Shown: positions 23,312 to 32,268 of the stretch, piece by piece
How the letters are laid out: the number at the start of each line of letters is the position of its first letter
Position numbering within the stretch: the stretch's first letter is position 1
Origin: Archangium primigenium
Lineage (GTDB): Bacteria > Myxococcota > Myxococcia > Myxococcales > Myxococcaceae
Direction of reading: 5' to 3'
Length of the DNA: 64,000 nucleotides
Assembly: GCF_016904885.1 (NCBI RefSeq)
Contig: NZ_JADWYI010000001.1
Location: forward strand, 186,001-250,000
Made by a program: the position numbers and the translations under genes
Notes under the pieces: generated by a model
Database searches by the model: none
What the model saw: the letters and a program-made list of their open reading frames with translations, nothing else
Told to the model about the DNA's origin: nothing

Positions 23312-23340
23312 TTGACAGCGATGTTACCGGTCGGTATCTC
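23312..23340 (+). promoter_or_regulatory. Predicted promoter of the Old Yellow Enzyme gene
   Basis: A perfect TTGACA -35 (23312-23317) and TATCTC (23335-23340) separated by 17 bp; operator 1 covers the spacer and -10. Confidence 0.55.
23323..23338. promoter_or_regulatory. TetR operator 1 (imperfect)
   Basis: GTTACC-GGTC-GGTATC; same half-sites as the palindrome 24 bp away, with one mismatch. Confidence 0.6.
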
Positions 23341-23346
23341 TGCGAC

Positions 23347-23362
23347 GTTACCCATCGGTAAC
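23347..23362. promoter_or_regulatory. TetR operator 2 (perfect palindrome)
   Basis: GTTACC-CATC-GGTAAC, perfect 6-bp arms with a 4-bp spacer, located between the divergent TetR and ene-reductase genes. Confidence 0.65.
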
Positions 23363-23441
23363 ATCGTTGGGAGCCGCCGTCATCCCCTCTGTGGGGGTGG
23401 GGCCGCGATGTTTCCCCCTTCCGCCGTCCCGGAGCAATGCC

Positions 23442-24536
23442 ATGGCCACCCACCCGCACGGAACGTTGTTCTCGCCGTACACGCTCGGAGCGCTGGAGCT
23501 CAAGAACCGCATCGTCATGGCGCCCATGACGCGCAGCCGGGCGCTGGTGGACGGCAACGTGCCCAACCCCCTGGCCATCACCTATTACACGCAGCGCGCC
23601 TCCGCGGGCCTCCTCATCACCGAGGCCACCCAGGTGAGCCCCCAGGGCGTGGGCTACATCCGCACCCCGGGCATCCACTCGCCCGAGCAGGTGGAGGGTT
23701 GGAAGAAGGTGACGGAGGCGGTGCACGCGGTGGGCGGGCGCATCTACGCGCAGCTCTGGCACGTGGGGCGCATGTCGCACCCGGACTTCCATGACGGGGC
23801 GCTGCCGGTGGCCCCGTCGGCGGTGGGCGTGGACGTGGACGTGTTCACCTACAAGGGCAAGACGCGCACGGTGACGCCGCGGGCGCTGGAGCTCGGGGAG
23901 CTGCCCGGCATCGTGGAGCAGTTCCGCGCCGGGGCCCGGAACGCCCTGGCCGCGGGCTTCGATGGCGTGGAGCTGCACGGCAGCAACGGCTACCTCTTGG
24001 ACCAGTTCCTGCGCGACAGCAGCAACCGGCGCACGGACGCGTACGGCGGCTCCATCGAGAACCGGGCGCGCCTGCCCCTGGAGGTGGCGCGCGCGGTGGC
24101 CGAGGTGTGGGGAGCCCCGCGCGTGGGCTACCGGCTCTCGCCGCAGAACTTCCCCTACGGGGGCATGTCGGACAGCACGCCCGTGGAGACGTTCACCTAC
24201 ATGGCGCGCGAGCTGAACGCGCTGGGACTGGGCTACCTGCACGTGACCGAGGCGGTGTCTGGCAAGAGCTTCCCGAGCGCCGAGCAGCGCATCACCCCGA
24301 AGCTGCGCGCGGCCTTCCGGGGCACGCTCATCGCCAACGGGGGCTACGACGCGGCCTCCGGCGAGGCGGCGATCGCCCGGGGCGAGGCGGACCTGGTGTC
24401 CTACGGCGTGCCGTTCATCGCCAACCCGGACCTGCCCGAGCGCTACCGCGAGCAGGCGCCGCTGGCCTCGGCGGACTTCGCCACCTTCTATGGGGGCGAG
24501 GCCCAGGGCTACACGGACTACCCGGCGCGGCGCTGA
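23442..24536 (+). CDS. Old Yellow Enzyme family alkene reductase (NemA-like)
   Basis: 364 residues from ATG 23442, with GGAG 7 nt before it. FMN TIM-barrel: the N-terminal LFSPYTLGALELKNRIVMAP, substrate-binding His179/Asn182 with Tyr184 in HGSNGYL, and SSNRRTDAYGGSIENRAR are all diagnostic. It reduces activated C=C bonds (enones, maleimides, nitro-esters) using NAD(P)H, typically to detoxify electrophiles. It is controlled by the divergent TetR gene through operators at 23323-23362. An upstream in-frame ATG (23367) would lie beyond the operators and adds no conserved sequence. Confidence 0.93.
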   Translation: MATHPHGTLFSPYTLGALELKNRIVMAPMTRSRALVDGNVPNPLAITYYTQRASAGLLITEATQVSPQGVGYIRTPGIHSPEQVEGWKKVTEAVHAVGGRIYAQLWHVGRMSHPDFHDGALPVAPSAVGVDVDVFTYKGKTRTVTPRALELGELPGIVEQFRAGARNALAAGFDGVELHGSNGYLLDQFLRDSSNRRTDAYGGSIENRARLPLEVARAVAEVWGAPRVGYRLSPQNFPYGGMSDSTPVETFTYMARELNALGLGYLHVTEAVSGKSFPSAEQRITPKLRAAFRGTLIANGGYDAASGEAAIARGEADLVSYGVPFIANPDLPERYREQAPLASADFATFYGGEAQGYTDYPARR

Positions 24537-24546
24537 AGCCGGCGCG

Positions 24547-25857
24547 TCACCCCGCGCCGAGCGCCACCTCGCCGAGGCTCGCCTCCACCCCGGCGAGCAG
24601 CTCCTCCAGGGCGGCGTCGGGGATGGTGAGCGCGGGGGCGATGTACACCGTGTCCCCGAGGGGGCGCAGGTACAGCCCCCGCCGCCGGGCCGCCTCGTAC
24701 ACGCGCCAGCCCGCGCGCGCGAGGTAGCCGCCCGTGCCCAGGTCCACCGCCCCCACCATGCCGAGCGCCCGGGGGCGCGTCACCCCGGGAATCGTCTCCG
24801 CCATGTGCTCGAACGCGGCCTTCACCCGGGGCGCCTTGCGCGCCACCTGGCCGAGCACGTCCTCGTCCCGGTACACCGCCAGCACCTCGCGCGCCACCGC
24901 CGCGCCCAGCGGGTTGCCGCAGTACGAGTGCCCGTAATAGAGCGCCCGCTCGGGCCCGCCGCCAAAGCCCGCGAAGACGCGCTCGGTGGCGAGCGTGGCC
25001 GCGAAGGGCAACAGGCCCCCCGACAGCGCCTTGGCCAGGCACAGCAGGTCCGGCACCACCCCGGCCAGGTCGCACGCGAAGCGCGCCCCCGTGCGGCCGA
25101 GGCCCGTGAAGACCTCGTCGGCGATGAGGAAGGTGTCCACCGCGCGCGTGGCCTCGCGCACCACGCGCAGGAAGGCGGGCGCGTACAGGTGCATGCCCGC
25201 GGCGCCCTGAATCAGCGGCTCCACGATGACGGCGGCGATCTCGTCCGGGTGCGCGCGCAGGGTGGCCTCCACCTGGGCGAAGGCGCGCTCCCACCCCGCC
25301 GGCTCCGCCGGGGACGGCACGTGCACCACGTCGAAGAGCAGCGGCCCGAACACGTCGCGGAACACCTCCACCCCGCCCACGCTGGTGGCCCCAATGGTCT
25401 CTCCATGGAAGGCCCCGGAGAGCGTGATGAAGCGCGTGCGCCCGGGCCGGCCATTCTGCGCCCAGTACTGCGCCGCCATCTTGATGGCCACCTCCACCGC
25501 GGTGCTGCCGTTGTCCGAGTAGAAGACGCGCGGCAGTTGCCCGCCCGGGGACAAGGCGGCGAGCTCCTCGGCGAGCCGGGCCGCGGGCGCGTGGGTCACC
25601 CCCGCGAGCGAGGTGTGGGGAAAGCGCCCCGCCTGCTCGACGAGCGCCCGGACGAGCCGGGGGTGGCGATGCCCCAGGGTGGACACCCACCACGAGCCAT
25701 TGGCGTCGAGGTAGCGCGTGCCATCCGCGTCCCAGAGGTAGGGCCCCTCGGCCTCCACCACCACGAGCGGGTCCGTCCCGGCGATGTACGCGTCCATCGC
25801 GGTGTAGGGGTGCCACACGTGCCGCTTGTCCCGCGCGACGACCTCCGAGCGCTCCAT
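24547..25857 (-). CDS. bioA: Adenosylmethionine-8-amino-7-oxononanoate aminotransferase
   Basis: 436 residues from ATG 25857, a class III PLP aminotransferase of biotin synthesis that makes 7,8-diaminopelargonate using SAM as amino donor. HVWHPYTAM near residue 13 is the BioA-type N-terminal motif; FSDNGSTAVEVAIKM-like sequence (YSDNGSTAVE here) binds PLP phosphate, FLIADEVFTGLGRTG holds the PLP-ring Asp, and the Schiff-base Lys is in LCLAKALSGG (about residue 270). No bioB, bioD or bioF is nearby, so it stands alone here. It is convergent with the ene-reductase gene. Confidence 0.9.
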   Translation of the reverse strand: MERSEVVARDKRHVWHPYTAMDAYIAGTDPLVVVEAEGPYLWDADGTRYLDANGSWWVSTLGHRHPRLVRALVEQAGRFPHTSLAGVTHAPAARLAEELAALSPGGQLPRVFYSDNGSTAVEVAIKMAAQYWAQNGRPGRTRFITLSGAFHGETIGATSVGGVEVFRDVFGPLLFDVVHVPSPAEPAGWERAFAQVEATLRAHPDEIAAVIVEPLIQGAAGMHLYAPAFLRVVREATRAVDTFLIADEVFTGLGRTGARFACDLAGVVPDLLCLAKALSGGLLPFAATLATERVFAGFGGGPERALYYGHSYCGNPLGAAVAREVLAVYRDEDVLGQVARKAPRVKAAFEHMAETIPGVTRPRALGMVGAVDLGTGGYLARAGWRVYEAARRRGLYLRPLGDTVYIAPALTIPDAALEELLAGVEASLGEVALGAG

Positions 25858-26115
25858 GTCCTGTCCCCGAGTCCGAGAGTCCAGACGCGGGCTAGCAGCG
25901 CCTGCCCGGGGCTGTCGATGGCCAAGACGCGGCTTCGGTCGAGGACGCGCTTCCAACCCTGCACGGACGGGATGTCCGGGAAGCCCCGACTCCATGGAAC
26001 TCCGGTGCGGACGGGGAACATGTGTCGGGAAGGCGAAGCTTGGCGCGGCGAAGGGGTTGGCGTTCCAACGTCCCGTGTCAATGCATGGGCGGTCGCCCCA
26101 CCCCCGGTGAATCCC

Positions 26116-27933
26116 ATGTCGACCGCTTCCGCGATCCCCCTGACGTACGGCGCCACCCCCGCGGTGGGCCGGATCGCCTGGCGCCTGTTCCTGCTGCAGC
26201 AGCTCAACCTCCTCACCTCGCTGCCGTGCGCCATCTACATCGTGCTGCTCATCGCCCAGATTCCGCCCGAGCAGACCTCGGTGGCGATGATGCCCATCCC
26301 GGTGTTCGCGCTGACGTGTGGCACGGCGATCCCCATGGCGCTGGTGTGGTGGCTGACGCACCGCGCGTTCGCGGTGAAGCCCGGCGAGGCGCCCGGGGCG
26401 CGGCTGGTGCGCCTGCTCAAGCTGCCGCAGTGGCTCGAGGTGGGGGTGCTGTCCGTGTACATGCTGGGCAACTCGGCCTACCTCCTGTGGCTGTCGGTGC
26501 GGCTGGAGCGGCCGCTGTACATCGTGCCCTGGGGCTCGGCGGTCATCCTGGTGATGATGATGCTGGTGATGATCTGGACGCGCGTGTTCATCCAGCGCCA
26601 GCTCATGCCCTACGCCGTGGAGGAGTTCTCGCGCAGCACCCAGGCGCGGCTGCCCGACTCGCGCGGCGTGTTCTGGCCCCGGCAGCGCTGGTACCTGCCC
26701 TACTGCTTCGCCCTGTTCGTCACGTGCACGGTGCTGTCGCTCGGCTCCATCGTCGTGCGCCTGGGCATGGACCTGTACGCGCGGCTGGTGCGGCTGGTGC
26801 CCGAGGGCTCCGTGTCCGTGGTGAACGCGGCCATCGCCGACTTCCTCGGCCAGGCGGCCACGCCGCTCGTGCTGGTGAGCCTCTACATGGTGGTGACGAG
26901 CGCGTGCGCGGCGTGGCTGCTCACGCGCCAGCAGGAGCAGGGCACGCTCGCGGTGCGCGACTCCATCGAGGGCTTCGCCAACGGCGCGCCGCGCATGCCC
27001 GCCTGGGTGACCACGGACGAGACGGGGGACCTGGTGCGCGCCACCGCGCGGGCCTACCACCAGCTGCGCGACTTCTCGCTGTCGCTGGATCGCACCGCGA
27101 GCAAGCTGGGCAGCAGCGCCGCCCAGCTCAACCACGCCAACCGCGGGCAGAACGAGGCCATCACCCGCCAGGCCGCCGCGCTGCAGCAGGCGCAGGAGAC
27201 GGCGCGGGAGATTCAAGAGACGTCGCGGATGACGGCGCAGAAGGCCGAGGCCATCCTCCAGCAGACGGCGCGCTTCCAAGAGCTGGGCACGAGCGGCGAG
27301 CGCACCATCCAGAGCAGCCTCGTGGGCCTGCAGACCATCCACGAGCAGGTGGACACCATGGCGGGCAGCATCCGCCAGCTGAGCGTGCGCGCCCGGGAGA
27401 TCGACTCCATCGCCCGGGTGGTGAAGGACCTGACCACGCGCTCGAACATGCTCGCGCTCAACGCGGCCATCGAGTCGGTGCGCTCGGGGGAGCACGGCAA
27501 GGGCTTTGGCGTGGTGGCGCGGGAGATCCGCCTGATGGCGGACCAGTCCAGCAAGGCGGCCAGCGAGGTGCGCGACCTGCTCACCGGCCTCACCGACGCC
27601 ATCCGCGCCACCGTGGAGCTCACGGAGAAGGGCGCCGAGTCGGTGAACGCGAGCGTCTCGCAGGTGCGCGCCACGGGTGACAGCCTGCGCTCGCTCACCA
27701 CGCTCGTGCACGACAGCGTCAACTCGGTGCGGCAGATCAACGCCACCGTGGGCCAGCAGGACACGGGCGTGGCGCAGATCTTCGAGGCCATCAACGACCT
27801 GAGCGGCATCATGGTGGACACGCTCACCCAGCTCGGGGAGATGGACGAGGTGTCGCGCAGCGTGACCGAGGTGGCCACCGACGTGCACGGCCTCATCACC
27901 CAGCACGGCTGGGAGCGCGGCGCCCAGGGCTAG
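26116..27933 (+). CDS. Methyl-accepting chemotaxis protein with multi-helix membrane sensor
   Basis: 605 residues from ATG 26116. About six hydrophobic segments occupy residues 20-285 with no large periplasmic loop, then a HAMP-like linker and a long coiled-coil signalling domain. The hairpin tip that contacts CheA/CheW is at about residue 445-470 (SNMLALNAAIE then GEHGKGFGVVAREIR). Sensing is therefore probably within the membrane or cytoplasm. No che genes are adjacent. It is divergent from bioA across a 258-bp gap in which I see no clear site. Confidence 0.88.
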   Translation: MSTASAIPLTYGATPAVGRIAWRLFLLQQLNLLTSLPCAIYIVLLIAQIPPEQTSVAMMPIPVFALTCGTAIPMALVWWLTHRAFAVKPGEAPGARLVRLLKLPQWLEVGVLSVYMLGNSAYLLWLSVRLERPLYIVPWGSAVILVMMMLVMIWTRVFIQRQLMPYAVEEFSRSTQARLPDSRGVFWPRQRWYLPYCFALFVTCTVLSLGSIVVRLGMDLYARLVRLVPEGSVSVVNAAIADFLGQAATPLVLVSLYMVVTSACAAWLLTRQQEQGTLAVRDSIEGFANGAPRMPAWVTTDETGDLVRATARAYHQLRDFSLSLDRTASKLGSSAAQLNHANRGQNEAITRQAAALQQAQETAREIQETSRMTAQKAEAILQQTARFQELGTSGERTIQSSLVGLQTIHEQVDTMAGSIRQLSVRAREIDSIARVVKDLTTRSNMLALNAAIESVRSGEHGKGFGVVAREIRLMADQSSKAASEVRDLLTGLTDAIRATVELTEKGAESVNASVSQVRATGDSLRSLTTLVHDSVNSVRQINATVGQQDTGVAQIFEAINDLSGIMVDTLTQLGEMDEVSRSVTEVATDVHGLITQHGWERGAQG

Positions 27934-27951
27934 CGGCACGCCCCGGAAGGA

Positions 27952-27980
27952 GGCCGGGCGCCGTCGCGACCCGCCCGGCC
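27952..27980. terminator. Bidirectional hairpin between convergent genes
   Basis: GGCCGGGCG (27952-27960) and CGCCCGGCC (27972-27980) form a perfect 9-bp stem with an 11-nt loop between the MCP and terpene cyclase stops. Confidence 0.55.
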
Positions 27981-27999
27981 CGGCCCACCTCCCCCCCGC

Positions 28000-29160
28000 T
28001 CAGTGCTCGGAGGAGTCGGCGCCCGCGTTGGCCGGCGCGCCCGAGTGCAGCAAGTCCGCGAGCCACCGCGCGCCCTCGCGGTAGCGCGGGTTGCGGCTCT
28101 GCCAGTCGAGCATGCCCAGCACCACGTCGAGCACCGTGCGCACGAACAGGCGCGTGGACGGGCCGTCGTCGAAGGCCACCAGCCGCGTGAGGCGATCGAG
28201 CAGCTCGTGGTGCAGCGAGCGCACCGTGAGCAGCGAGCGCTCGGAGCCGCACAGGGCCACGGCGCCCACCACGCCCTCGCGCGCGTCGCGCGGCGCGGAG
28301 AAGAGGTCATCGGTCATGCAGGTGACCACGTTGGCCACGTCCACGATGCGCTCGAACTCGTCGCGCCACTCCACGCCCTGCAAGGCCAGGTACATGAGGA
28401 AGACGCACTCCATGCCCCCGCGCACCCGGCGCACGCCGAAGTACTCGGCCAGCGAGTCCACCCGGGGCACCTCGCCCGTCTGGCTCTGGATGTGATCCCA
28501 CACCGCGCGCTGGTAGCGCGGGTGGTGCTCCAGGGGGAAGCCCAGCGCGCGCAGCTGCCGCCGGTGGTCCATCAGCAGGGCCACGGCCTGGGACGCGAAG
28601 GCCTGTCGATCCTCCCGCGCGTCCGCCTCGGCCGGCGCGTCCGTCTCATCGCCCCACCAGGCCTGGGCCAGCAGCCGCCGCAATTCGGGCAGGTACCCGG
28701 CCGGCAGCGCCTCGCGATCCGCGTCCACCAGGTCGTCCAGCTTCCAGAAGCAGGCGAACCACGTGACGAGCGCCTCGGCCTCCTCGCGCTTGACCTCGCG
28801 GGGCGGCCGGAAGGTGTACGCCGAGTAGCTGATCGCCAGCTCCACGAGCCCCCGCCACGCCGCCGCGGGCGCCGTGTGGAAGGGCGGCTGACTCAGGGCG
28901 CGCTGGAAGTGTTCGCGGACTTCCGCGAAGGCCGGGCTCTCGGTGTTCGCGGGGCCCGAGCCCCAGTGGTCGGGGTTGAGCAGGAAGGCGGCGTGGCGCA
29001 GCAGGGCCGCCATCTCCTGGCGGGGTGTGCGCGGGGCCTCCCACGGGCTCGTGGCGGCGGTGGGCACGACCTCGTTGCGGGCCGGTGCGGCGGCGCCTGG
29101 CGAGGGGGTCCGGTGGGAGCAAGCAGACGAAGACGACGAATCGATACCGGAGTTGGGCAT
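28000..29160 (-). CDS. Class I terpene cyclase, product unknown
   Basis: 386 residues; the first 60 are a Ser/Pro/Ala-rich extension. Metal-binding motif DDLVD at 142-146 (WKLDDLVD), an NSE-type motif in variant form DDLFSAPRD at 284-292, upstream Arg residues (FGVRRVRGG, about 241-249) placed as the pyrophosphate sensor, and a C-terminal RY pair (359-360). Together they define a bacterial class I cyclase that ionises a prenyl diphosphate, most likely farnesyl or geranylgeranyl. It does not look like geosmin or 2-methylisoborneol synthase, which are longer or have different motifs. No P450 or prenyltransferase is adjacent, so it is a single-gene locus. Confidence 0.85.
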   Translation of the reverse strand: MPNSGIDSSSSSACSHRTPSPGAAAPARNEVVPTAATSPWEAPRTPRQEMAALLRHAAFLLNPDHWGSGPANTESPAFAEVREHFQRALSQPPFHTAPAAAWRGLVELAISYSAYTFRPPREVKREEAEALVTWFACFWKLDDLVDADREALPAGYLPELRRLLAQAWWGDETDAPAEADAREDRQAFASQAVALLMDHRRQLRALGFPLEHHPRYQRAVWDHIQSQTGEVPRVDSLAEYFGVRRVRGGMECVFLMYLALQGVEWRDEFERIVDVANVVTCMTDDLFSAPRDAREGVVGAVALCGSERSLLTVRSLHHELLDRLTRLVAFDDGPSTRLFVRTVLDVVLGMLDWQSRNPRYREGARWLADLLHSGAPANAGADSSEH

Positions 29161-29350
29161 GGACGATCCGGAAGATACGGCGGGGTCTGAAGGGGATCAG
29201 GCGCGCGAGGACCTGGAGGGTTCAGGAGTAATCATCCCCGGACCTGGAGGGAAGCAGCGCCTCGGCCTGGAGACCAGGCGGGCGGTGGCCTGTCCGAGTC
29301 CTCTCGCGAGGCGGGGCGAACGGGCGGCGGAGGACGAAAACCCGCGTTAA

Positions 29351-30532
29351 ATGGAATCCGTGGCCGCCCAACTCCGTCTCCGCCTGCTCGAGTCCATCAC
29401 CGATGTCTCCGCCGCCGACTGGGACGCCCTCGCGGGCCCCGAGGCGCCGCCCTTCGTGCGCCATGCGTGGCTCGCGGCCATGGAGGAGAGCGGCAGCGCG
29501 ACGCGGGAGACGGGCTGGGAGCCCCAGCACCTGACGCTGTGGCGGGGCGGCACGCTCGTGGCCGCCTCGCCCGCCTACCGCAAGCACCACAGCATGGGTG
29601 AATACGTCTACGACTTCTCGTGGGCGGGGGCCGCCGAGCGCATGGGCGTGGCGTACTACCCCAAGCTGGTGGTGGGCGCGCCGCTGTCGCCCGCCACGAG
29701 CCCCCGCTTCCTCATCGCCCCGGGCGAAAAGGACGTGCGCGCCCTGCGCCTCGCGCTGCTGCAGGCCGCGGTGGACAGCGCGAAGGAGACGGGCTGCTCC
29801 TCGGTGCACGTGCTCTACCCGCTGGAGGACGAGGCGGACCTCCTGGAGGAGCAGGGGCTCGCGCGGCGCATCACCCTGCAATTCCACTGGAAGAACCCGG
29901 GCTACCCAGACTACGACGCGTACCTCGCGCGCTTCGACTCCAAGCGCCGCTCCCAGCTCAAGCGCGAGCGCGCGGCGGCGGCCACCCAGGGCATCACCGT
30001 GCGCACGGTGCGCGGCGAGGAGCTGGGCCTGGAGCACGCGCGGCGCGCCTATGGCTTCTACGAGGCCACGTGCGAGAGCCGGGGCCCCTGGGGCCAGGTG
30101 CAGCTCACCGAGGACTTCTTCGTGCGGGCCTTCCGCGCGCTGCCGGGCCAGGTGGAGCTCGTGCAGGCCGAGCGCGCGGGCAAGGTCATCGCGGGGGCGT
30201 TCAACCTGGTGACGCCCGAGCGGCTCTACGGGCGCTACTGGGGGTGCCACGAGGAGCACCCCTTCCTGCACTTCCATGTGTGCCTGTACCACTCGGTGGA
30301 CGAGTGCATCCAGGCGGGGCGGCGGGTGTTCGAGCCCGGCGCGGGCGGCGAGCACAAGATCTCCCGCGGCTTCGAGCCCACGGCGGTGCACAGCGCCCAC
30401 CTCATCTTCAATCGGACGCTGGACCGGGCCGTGCGCGACTTCCTGCGCCGCGAGCACGAGCACCTGCGGCCCGCGGTGGAGCAGGCCGAGCAACTCTCGG
30501 GCCTCAAGCCGTGGCCGCTGCCCGGCCGCTAG
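29351..30532 (+). CDS. DUF482/FemAB-like GNAT-superfamily protein
   Basis: 393 residues. The sequence matches the DUF482 (peptidogalycan biosynthesis/recognition) family: FVRHAWLAAMEESGS near the N-terminus, then SWAGAAERMGVAYYPKLVVGAP, KRRSQLKRERAAA, and the C-terminal GAFNLVTPERLYGRYWGC with EPGAGGEHKISRGFEP. The fold is tandem GNAT as in FemAB ligases that use aminoacyl-tRNA, but the real substrate is undefined. It starts at ATG 29351 after a 190-bp gap from the terpene cyclase start; no Shine-Dalgarno is obvious. Confidence 0.85.
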   Translation: MESVAAQLRLRLLESITDVSAADWDALAGPEAPPFVRHAWLAAMEESGSATRETGWEPQHLTLWRGGTLVAASPAYRKHHSMGEYVYDFSWAGAAERMGVAYYPKLVVGAPLSPATSPRFLIAPGEKDVRALRLALLQAAVDSAKETGCSSVHVLYPLEDEADLLEEQGLARRITLQFHWKNPGYPDYDAYLARFDSKRRSQLKRERAAAATQGITVRTVRGEELGLEHARRAYGFYEATCESRGPWGQVQLTEDFFVRAFRALPGQVELVQAERAGKVIAGAFNLVTPERLYGRYWGCHEEHPFLHFHVCLYHSVDECIQAGRRVFEPGAGGEHKISRGFEPTAVHSAHLIFNRTLDRAVRDFLRREHEHLRPAVEQAEQLSGLKPWPLPGR

Positions 30533-30643
30533 CCCCTCGGGCTCGTCCCGCCGCCTGGACCCGGGGCCACCGGACACGGCGGGGTGACGGAGGGGTGATG
30601 GAAAAGTGAACCCGGCGGAGACAACCCGGTAGAGTCCGCCGCA

Positions 30644-31342
30644 ATGAGAGCGCCTGAGAAGGACGAAGATTTCGTGCAGTGGTACGAGGACTGCTGGGCG
30701 GATCGGGACGAGGTGGAGTACCCGAAGCTCTTCGGCGCCATCAGCGAGGACGTCACCCTGCTGGAGGGGACGGGAGCGCTGGAGGCGTGGATCGAGAGCA
30801 TGATGGAGGAGGATCCCAGCCAGCAGCTCGCGGTGGACCCGAACTGGCTGCCCATGGGCGTGCGCGTGGCGCCCCCCTCGCCCGAGTACCCGTACTGGAC
30901 CTACGTGACGAGCGGCCTGTCCAACCCGTTCACCCTGGCGCCGGGCGACGAGGTCGCCGAGGACGCCGCGAGCGGGATTGGCTACGAGATGGTCATCCAC
31001 ACGCCCGAGGAGGAGCGCTGGCCGGTGCTGCGGCTGCTGGACCTGATGGCCTACAACCTCGTGTGCGCGCGGCTGTTCGCCGTGGGGCACCGCTACCCGG
31101 TGGACGGCTCGCTCACGGGCGGGGAGTCGAAGCTCAGCGGCTTCGCCTTCGTGACCGACCCCACGCGCCCCTCGCACTTCACCCTGCCCTCGGGCCGGGT
31201 GCAGCTCCTCACCCTGGTGGGCGTGACGAAGAACGAGATGGCCTTCGCCCGCTCCAATGGCATGCCCCGCCTGCTCGAGCGGCTGGCGACCGCCGGCCCG
31301 CCCTACATCACCCACCCCGACCGGGACGAGGTGAAGCTCTAG
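30644..31342 (+). CDS. Suppressor-of-fused (SUFU) domain protein
   Basis: 232 residues. The WTYVTSGLSNPF and SGIGYEMVIHTPEEE motifs with WPVLRLLDLMAYNLV are characteristic of bacterial SUFU-like proteins, named after the eukaryotic Hedgehog-pathway regulator. In bacteria they often act as immunity proteins or unknown accessory proteins. The toxin-immunity reading would need a toxin neighbour; none is seen next to it here. Single gene, 111 bp after the DUF482 gene. Confidence 0.8.
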   Translation: MRAPEKDEDFVQWYEDCWADRDEVEYPKLFGAISEDVTLLEGTGALEAWIESMMEEDPSQQLAVDPNWLPMGVRVAPPSPEYPYWTYVTSGLSNPFTLAPGDEVAEDAASGIGYEMVIHTPEEERWPVLRLLDLMAYNLVCARLFAVGHRYPVDGSLTGGESKLSGFAFVTDPTRPSHFTLPSGRVQLLTLVGVTKNEMAFARSNGMPRLLERLATAGPPYITHPDRDEVKL

Positions 31343-31462
31343 GTCCGGGAAGACAGGACCGGTCCGGGGCCCGCCCGTCCGCCCGCCGGGTGGCACGCCG
31401 CCCCCACTCCCTCCAGCTTGTGCCTCCAGAGGTGACCCACAGAGGGCCCCAAGGAGGCAGGC

Positions 31463-32101
31463 ATGAAGAGGACGCGGATGGGAGTGATGGCGGCGGGCGT
31501 GGCGGTGGCGTCGCTCTGCGCGAGCGGAGCCCTGGCGGCGGCGGGCCGTGAGTCCAGCGCGGACATGCGGGGCGTGTCCGTGCTCGTGGGCGGTGGCATC
31601 GAGGGCTACACCCAGAGCCTGGGCGCCGACATCCAGCCGGGCGCCGCCTACGGCGCCACCGTCATCCTCCGGCCCACCAAGGTGGTGGGGCTCGAGCTCG
31701 GGTACGCGGGCGCCTCCAACAACTTCGATCGGAGCAACGTCGCGGTCAGCGACAGCGTCCGCGGCCCGGACGTGATGCGCAACGGCGGTCAGGCCGTGGC
31801 CACCCTGGGCCTCACCGCCGCGCCCGTGCAGCCCTACCTGCTGGCCGGCGTCGGCATCAGCCGCTACAACGTGCGCGCCACCGCCGCGGGCTTCCAGAGC
31901 GACACCGTGGGCAACGTGCCGCTGGGCGGCGGGCTCCGGCTGCACCTGGGCCACTTCACCGCCGACGCGCGCATCAACTACAACGTCCTGGTGGATCAGC
32001 AGTTCGCCACGAGCCTGCCCAGCGACACCACCACGCCCACCAGCACCACCGGCACCGGCGGCATCTACACGGGCACGGTGAACCTCGGCTCCACTTTCTA
32101 A
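31463..32101 (+). CDS. Small outer-membrane beta-barrel protein
   Basis: 212 residues with a signal peptide (MKRTRMGVMAAGVAVASLCASGALA), alternating beta-strand pattern (TVILRPTKVVGLELGYAG, QPYLLAGVGISRYNV, RLHLGHFTADARINYNVLV) and a C-terminal phenylalanine, as in Omp_b-brl proteins assembled by BAM. A Thr/Gly-rich loop precedes the last strand. AAGGAGG just upstream supports ATG 31463. Likely a structural or porin-like protein. A terminator follows at 32128. Confidence 0.75.
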   Translation: MKRTRMGVMAAGVAVASLCASGALAAAGRESSADMRGVSVLVGGGIEGYTQSLGADIQPGAAYGATVILRPTKVVGLELGYAGASNNFDRSNVAVSDSVRGPDVMRNGGQAVATLGLTAAPVQPYLLAGVGISRYNVRATAAGFQSDTVGNVPLGGGLRLHLGHFTADARINYNVLVDQQFATSLPSDTTTPTSTTGTGGIYTGTVNLGSTF

Positions 32102-32127
32102 GAAACCAGCCCAAACGCCCGGACCCC

Positions 32128-32157
32128 GGCCCCGTCAGACATTGTCCTGGCGGGGCC
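32128..32157 (+). terminator. Hairpin terminator after the beta-barrel gene
   Basis: GGCCCCGTCAG (32128-32138) pairs with CTGGCGGGGCC (32147-32157), 11 bp with one G-T pair and an 8-nt loop, 27 bp after the stop. Confidence 0.65.
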
Positions 32158-32245
32158 GACGCTTTCGCGCGAGACTGCAATCTTGCCGTGCGGGTGGACT
32201 CCGGAGCATTCCCGAGGCCCCCCGGCACAAAAAAGCCCGCGTGTC

Positions 32246-32261
32246 TGTGAAGCGCTTCACA
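32246..32261. promoter_or_regulatory. CRP-type site 1 (perfect palindrome)
   Basis: TGTGAAGCGCTTCACA is a perfect 16-bp palindrome and an exact match to the E. coli CRP consensus TGTGA-N6-TCACA. Confidence 0.65.
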
Positions 32262-32268
32262 CGAGTTG

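Noticed and set aside
24490-26115. In-frame plus-strand extension of the MCP
   Set aside because: It is antisense to bioA and Arg/His-rich; the MCP starts with a normal hydrophobic N-terminus at 26116.
25858-26115. bioA-MCP divergent region checked for a BirA operator
   Set aside because: No long AT-rich palindrome of the BirA type; only loose GACGCG-containing repeats.
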